DNA of 64,000 nt from Empedobacter sedimenti (GTDB lineage Bacteria; Bacteroidota; Bacteroidia; Flavobacteriales; Weeksellaceae). The position numbers were made by a program, and so were the translations under genes. Numbering within the stretch: position 1 is the stretch's first letter; each line of letters starts with the position of its first letter. The notes below the pieces were generated by a model, which was given only the letters and a program-made list of their open reading frames with translations, was not told the DNA's origin and searched no databases. Of this stretch, positions 60,128-64,000 are shown piece after piece. The stretch spans positions 62,001 through 126,000 of the forward strand of contig NZ_JASCQG010000004.1 in NCBI RefSeq assembly GCF_030005555.1. The letters run 5' to 3'.

Positions 60128-63100
60128 ATGGCAAAAAAGTTTAAAGAATATAAGCACTTAGACTTGGTACAAGTCTCAAAAGAAACATTAGAAGATTGGA
60201 AACAAAATAATGTTTTCGAAAAAAGTATCACGTCTCGAGAAGGAAAAGATTCGTACGTTTTTTATGAAGGACCGCCTTCTGCAAACGGGAAGCCTGGTAT
60301 TCACCACGTTTTAGCACGTTCTATCAAAGATATATTTTGTCGTTTTCAAACGTTGAAAGGAAAACAAGTTTTTCGTAAAGCGGGTTGGGATACGCACGGT
60401 TTACCAGTAGAATTGGGAACTGAGAAAGAATTAGGAATTACCAAAGAAGATATTGGAACGAAGATTTCAATTGAAGAATATAACGAAGCGTGTAAACGTA
60501 CTGTAATGCGTTACACTGATTTGTGGAATGATTTGACTGAAAAAATGGGTTATTGGGTGGATATGGAAGATCCATACATCACGTATAAACCAAAATATAT
60601 GGAGTCTGTTTGGTGGTTATTGAAGCAAATTTATGACAAAAACTTTTTGTATAAAGGTTATACAATTCAGCCATATTCTCCAAAAGCTGGTACAGGTTTA
60701 TCTTCGCACGAGTTAAATCAACCAGGAACTTATCAAGATGTTACAGACACAACGATTGTTGCTCAATTCAAAGTAAAGAAAGATTCGACAGATTTATTCA
60801 ATGATTTTGATGGAGATGTTTATTTCTTGGCTTGGACAACTACGCCTTGGACGTTGCCATCAAATACAGCGTTAACAGTTGGTCCAACTATTGACTATGT
60901 TGTAGTTGAAACATTCAATCAATATACATTTGAGCCAATTCGCGTAATTTTAGGAAAACCATTGGTTGCTAAACAATTCGGAAAACCATATTTCTTAGCA
61001 GAAACAGAAGAAGACTTCAAAGTTTACGCAGCAGGAAATAAACAAATTCCTTACAGAATTGTTGGTGAATACAAAGGTGCTGATTTAGTAGGAATTCGTT
61101 ACGAACAATTATTACCTTGGGCGTTGCCTTACGAAAATGCAGAGAATGCTTTCCAAGTAATTCCTGGAGATTTCGTAACAACAGAAGATGGTACAGGTAT
61201 CGTACACACTGCGCCTACTTTTGGTGCGGATGATGCGCGCGTTGCAAAAGATGCTGGTGTTCCTCCAATGTTGGTGTTAGATACGCATGGAAATGCTGTT
61301 CCTTTAGTGGATTTACAAGGTCGTTTTGTGGCTGATTTACCAGAAGGTTACGGAGGTAAATATGTGAAAAATGAATACTACGATGATGGAACTGCTCCTG
61401 AAAAATCAGTTGATGTAGAAATCGCGATTTTATTGAAAGAAGAGAACAAAGCCTTCAAAGTAGAGAAATATAAACACAGTTATCCACATTGTTGGAGAAC
61501 GGACAAACCGATTTTATACTATCCATTAGATTCTTGGTTCATCAAAGTAACGGATGTAAAAGATCGTATGGTTGAATTGAACAAAGAAATCAATTGGAAA
61601 CCAAAAGCGACTGGAGAAGGACGTTTCGGAAACTGGTTAGAAAATGCCAACGATTGGAACTTATCTCGTTCTCGTTATTGGGGAATTCCATTGCCAATTT
61701 GGAGAACTGAAGAAGGAGACGAAGTAACTGTAATTGGTTCTGTAGAAGAATTAGTTGCTGAAATTGAAAAATCAATTGCGGCAGGCGTAATGACTTCTAA
61801 TCCTTTCCAAAATTTCGAAGTTGGAAACATGTCAGAAGAAAACTATGATTTGATCGACTTACACAAAAATGTGGTTGATGAAATTACATTAGTTTCTGCA
61901 TCTGGAAAATCGATGAAACGCGAAGCGGATTTGATTGACGTTTGGTTTGATTCTGGTGCAATGCCTTATGCGCAAGTTCACTATCCATTCGAGAATAAAG
62001 AAGTAATCGATAATGGAACAATGTATCCAGCTGATTTTATTGCAGAAGGTGTCGATCAAACACGTGGATGGTTCTATACATTGCATGCAATCGGAACATT
62101 AGTTTTTGATTCGAAAGCATACAAAAATGTAATGTCAAACGGATTGGTTTTAGACAAAAATGGTCAAAAAATGTCAAAACGTTTGGGGAACGCTGTCGAT
62201 CCATTTGATACATTGGCAACTTATGGTCCTGATGCTACGCGTTGGTACATGATTGCGAATGCGCAACCTTGGGAAAACTTGAAATTTGATATTGCTGGAG
62301 TGGACGAAGTTCGTCGTAAATTCTTCGGAACATTATACAATACCTATTCATTCTTCGCTTTATACGCGAATGTGGATGGATTTACATTTGAGGAAGAAGA
62401 AATTCCTGTAAATGAAAGAGCTGAATTAGATCAATGGATTATTTCTGAATTGAATACATTAACGAAAAAAGTTGATGCGTTCTTATCAGATTATGAACCT
62501 ACAAAAGCGGCTCGTGCAATTCAAGAATTTGTGATTGATAATTTATCAAACTGGCACGTTCGTTTATCAAGAAGACGTTTCTGGAGAGGTGATTATTCGA
62601 AAGATAAAATTGCAGCTTACCAAACATTGTACAAAGTTTTAGAAACAGTTTCAATTTTAGGTTCGCCAATTGCGCCATTCTTCATGGATCGTTTATATAA
62701 AGATTTAAACGCTGCTACAGGTAAAAATGCAGCAGAATCTGTTCATTTAGCAGATTTCCCCGTTGTAGACGAATCATTGATCAAGCCTGAATTAGAAGAG
62801 CAAACGCATTTAGCACAAACGGCGACAAGTATGATTTTATCACTTCGTAAATTGAGTGATAACAAAGTACGTCAACCATTACAAAAAGTAATGATTCCTG
62901 TTTTGAATGAAGCAATGAAAGCTAATTTGGAAGCTGTATCAGAATTATTGAAACAAGAAGTTAACGTTAAAGAAATACAACTTTTAACAAACGAAGAAGC
63001 TTCAAATCTTTTAGTAAAATCTATTAAACCTAATTTCAAGACCTTAGGTCCGAAATATGGTAAAGAAATGAAAGCTATTTCGGCTGCTACAGCAGAGTTG

Positions 63101-63535
63101 ACGAATGAAGAAATTGTTAAATTAGAGCAATCAGGTCAAATAGATTTGTTAATTGACAACAAAACATTAACTTTAGATTTAGAAGATTTTGAAATCGCTA
63201 CAAAAGACATTCCAGGATGGACTGTAGCATCTAATTCTACCTTAACAGTAGCACTTGATTTACAATTAACGGAAGAGTTAATTAACGAAGGTGTGGCACG
63301 TGAATTGGTAAATAGAATTCAGAATCTTAGAAAAGAAACCGGACTAGAAGTAACCGACAAAATTATACTTAACTTAAAAAATGATGAATCAATCGTAAAT
63401 GCAGTCGAGCAAAACAAAGATTACATTTGTTCTGAGACATTAGCCGAAGATCTTGTTTTACAAGACGAAGTTGCAAATGGAGCAGAGGTTGAAATTAATG
63501 GATTGATGACGCAAATTGCGATTACTAAATTGTAG
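60128..63535 (+). CDS. ileS: Isoleucyl-tRNA synthetase
   Basis: IleRS charges tRNA-Ile. The 1135-residue protein is class I: the HIGH region reads GPPSANGKPGIHHVLARS (His-His in place of the usual HxGH form), then AGWDTHGLPVELG, the editing (CP1) domain with AWTTTPWTLPSNTALTVGP and GTGIVHTAPTFGADD, DVWFDSGAMPYAQVHYPF, and KMSKRLGNAVDP. The long C-terminal part has no Zn-binding Cys cluster. The layout resembles the eukaryotic-like (IleS2) type, which is known to be less sensitive to mupirocin; whether that holds here is inference. It precedes dksA and lspA. Confidence 0.96.
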   Translation: MAKKFKEYKHLDLVQVSKETLEDWKQNNVFEKSITSREGKDSYVFYEGPPSANGKPGIHHVLARSIKDIFCRFQTLKGKQVFRKAGWDTHGLPVELGTEKELGITKEDIGTKISIEEYNEACKRTVMRYTDLWNDLTEKMGYWVDMEDPYITYKPKYMESVWWLLKQIYDKNFLYKGYTIQPYSPKAGTGLSSHELNQPGTYQDVTDTTIVAQFKVKKDSTDLFNDFDGDVYFLAWTTTPWTLPSNTALTVGPTIDYVVVETFNQYTFEPIRVILGKPLVAKQFGKPYFLAETEEDFKVYAAGNKQIPYRIVGEYKGADLVGIRYEQLLPWALPYENAENAFQVIPGDFVTTEDGTGIVHTAPTFGADDARVAKDAGVPPMLVLDTHGNAVPLVDLQGRFVADLPEGYGGKYVKNEYYDDGTAPEKSVDVEIAILLKEENKAFKVEKYKHSYPHCWRTDKPILYYPLDSWFIKVTDVKDRMVELNKEINWKPKATGEGRFGNWLENANDWNLSRSRYWGIPLPIWRTEEGDEVTVIGSVEELVAEIEKSIAAGVMTSNPFQNFEVGNMSEENYDLIDLHKNVVDEITLVSASGKSMKREADLIDVWFDSGAMPYAQVHYPFENKEVIDNGTMYPADFIAEGVDQTRGWFYTLHAIGTLVFDSKAYKNVMSNGLVLDKNGQKMSKRLGNAVDPFDTLATYGPDATRWYMIANAQPWENLKFDIAGVDEVRRKFFGTLYNTYSFFALYANVDGFTFEEEEIPVNERAELDQWIISELNTLTKKVDAFLSDYEPTKAARAIQEFVIDNLSNWHVRLSRRRFWRGDYSKDKIAAYQTLYKVLETVSILGSPIAPFFMDRLYKDLNAATGKNAAESVHLADFPVVDESLIKPELEEQTHLAQTATSMILSLRKLSDNKVRQPLQKVMIPVLNEAMKANLEAVSELLKQEVNVKEIQLLTNEEASNLLVKSIKPNFKTLGPKYGKEMKAISAATAELTNEEIVKLEQSGQIDLLIDNKTLTLDLEDFEIATKDIPGWTVASNSTLTVALDLQLTEELINEGVARELVNRIQNLRKETGLEVTDKIILNLKNDESIVNAVEQNKDYICSETLAEDLVLQDEVANGAEVEINGLMTQIAITKL

Positions 63536-63539
63536 GCGT

Positions 63540-63926
63540 ATGGCAACAACAGATGAAAAAGTAAGGTACTCTGACGCAGAGTTGGAAGAGTTCAGAACAA
63601 TAATTCAAGAAAAATTAGATCAAGCAATAAAAGATTACGAATTATTAAAAGAAGCTTACACAAACGATAGTAATAATGGTACAGACGATACGTCGCCAAC
63701 GTTCAAAGCGTTTGAGGAAGGTTCTGAAACTATGTCGAAAGAACAAAATGCGCAATTAGCAGCACGTCAAGATAAATTTATCCGCGACCTGAAAAATGCA
63801 TTGTTACGTATTTCGAACAAAACATACGGTATTTGCCGTGTAACAGGAAAATTAATTAACAAAGATCGTTTGAAATTAGTTCCGCATGCAACATTAAGCA
63901 TCGAAGCTAAAAATATGCAACGTTAA
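63540..63926 (+). CDS. TraR/DksA-family regulator
   Basis: A 128-residue protein with an N-terminal helical coiled region (YSDAELEEFRTIIQEKLDQAIKDYELLKEAY) and the C-terminal domain IRDLKNALLRISNKTYGICRVTGKLINKDRLKLVPHATLSI. Only one Cys (YGIC) of the four zinc ligands of E. coli DksA is present, a known state of this protein in Bacteroidota. The family acts in the secondary channel of RNA polymerase. I start at the ATG at 63540, 4 bases after the ileS stop; the frame is open further back but would lie within ileS. Confidence 0.9.
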   Translation: MATTDEKVRYSDAELEEFRTIIQEKLDQAIKDYELLKEAYTNDSNNGTDDTSPTFKAFEEGSETMSKEQNAQLAARQDKFIRDLKNALLRISNKTYGICRVTGKLINKDRLKLVPHATLSIEAKNMQR

Positions 63927-63935
63927 TCAAGTATT

Positions 63936-64000
63936 TTGAAGAAAGTAGTATTCATTACCATTTTGGTTTTAATCATAGACCAAATCTCAAAATTTTACGT
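63936..64000 (+). CDS. lspA: Signal peptidase II, N-terminal fragment (cut by window edge)
   Basis: The first 21 codons of a gene that runs off the right edge. The translation, reading the TTG at 63936 as start, is KKVVFITILVLIIDQISKFY, which has the first membrane helix and the opening Asp-Gln-x-x-Lys motif (DQISKFY) of LspA, the lipoprotein signal peptidase. No ATG is in frame at the right place, so TTG is the probable start. It follows the dksA-family gene by 9 bases, the known order ileS-dksA-lspA in Flavobacteriia. It would process the many lipoproteins in this window. Confidence 0.78.
   Translation, partial: MKKVVFITILVLIIDQISKFY

Noticed and set aside
1-64000. Search for tRNA, rRNA, CRISPR arrays, prophage or insertion sequences
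   Set aside because: No cloverleaf-type GC-rich short stretch, no regularly spaced repeats, and no transposase, integrase or phage structural protein was seen in any gap or frame.

Overview
The window is 64 kb of AT-rich chromosome from a member of the Bacteroidota, class Flavobacteriia. A Weeksellaceae-type genome (Empedobacter or Chryseobacterium-like) is my inference, not a demonstrated assignment. The evidence is a SusC/SusD pair, a type IX secretion C-terminal sorting domain, three GLPGLI proteins, the N-terminal half of a split transketolase, a stand-alone PASTA protein beside ddl, promoters of the TTTG-N17-21-TAnnTTTG type, and almost no Shine-Dalgarno sequences. Most of the window is housekeeping and cell-envelope genes in short operons, separated by clear intrinsic terminators. 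I see no rRNA, tRNA, CRISPR array, prophage or transposase gene. No gene-free stretch exceeds 300 bases; the longest (15839-16121, 283 bases) holds a promoter, a palindrome and a terminator that together look like a small RNA gene.

Layout. 1-5.8 kb: a secreted protein cut by the window edge, transketolase N-subunit, proC with a small conserved partner, a sodium:solute symporter, recR with an abutting family 2 glycosyltransferase, and a small lipoprotein. 5.8-10.5 kb, minus strand: rsfS-ftsH, then LUD protein-cdsA-psd (phospholipid synthesis). 10.6-12.7 kb, plus: birA-idi-PTPS/QueD-peroxiredoxin. 12.7-14.7 kb: an accessory-looking patch of small unknown proteins around a papain-like lipoprotein hydrolase. 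14.7-22 kb: gcvT, the candidate small RNA, dinB, and a repair operon (RecB/AddA-like helicase-nuclease, uvrC, small membrane protein). 22-26 kb: two outer-membrane beta-barrel proteins around a BlaI/BlaR1-type regulator pair. 26-31 kb: kdtA, a sugar aminotransferase, galE-Nudix, an NlpE-like lipoprotein and ogt. 31-37.5 kb: lipA, three tandem GLPGLI paralogs, cinA, a GIY-YIG gene inside an inverted repeat, and a dicarboxylate/amino-acid symporter. 37.5-43 kb: DEAD-box helicase, PASTA protein-rluD divergent from ddl-coaD, and rnhB. 43-49.5 kb: SusC-SusD and a T9SS cargo protein. 49.5-56.4 kb: guaB, a large DUF2723 membrane protein and two OMP genes that share a sigma-54-like promoter. 56.4-64 kb: an ABC transporter/lipoprotein operon, then ileS-dksA-lspA.

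Much of the window concerns the cell envelope: phospholipid head groups (cdsA, psd), lipid A core (kdtA), peptidoglycan precursors (ddl), isoprenoids (idi), outer-membrane barrels, lipoproteins (lspA) and nutrient import (SusCD). The least explained items are the GIY-YIG gene bounded by inverted copies of a repeat that also encodes its own C-terminus, the compact promoter/palindrome/terminator unit at about 16.0-16.1 kb, the shared sigma-54-like motif at 55.0/55.7 kb, and the GLPGLI triplication. Function calls come from motifs I can read in the translations; no database search was run.
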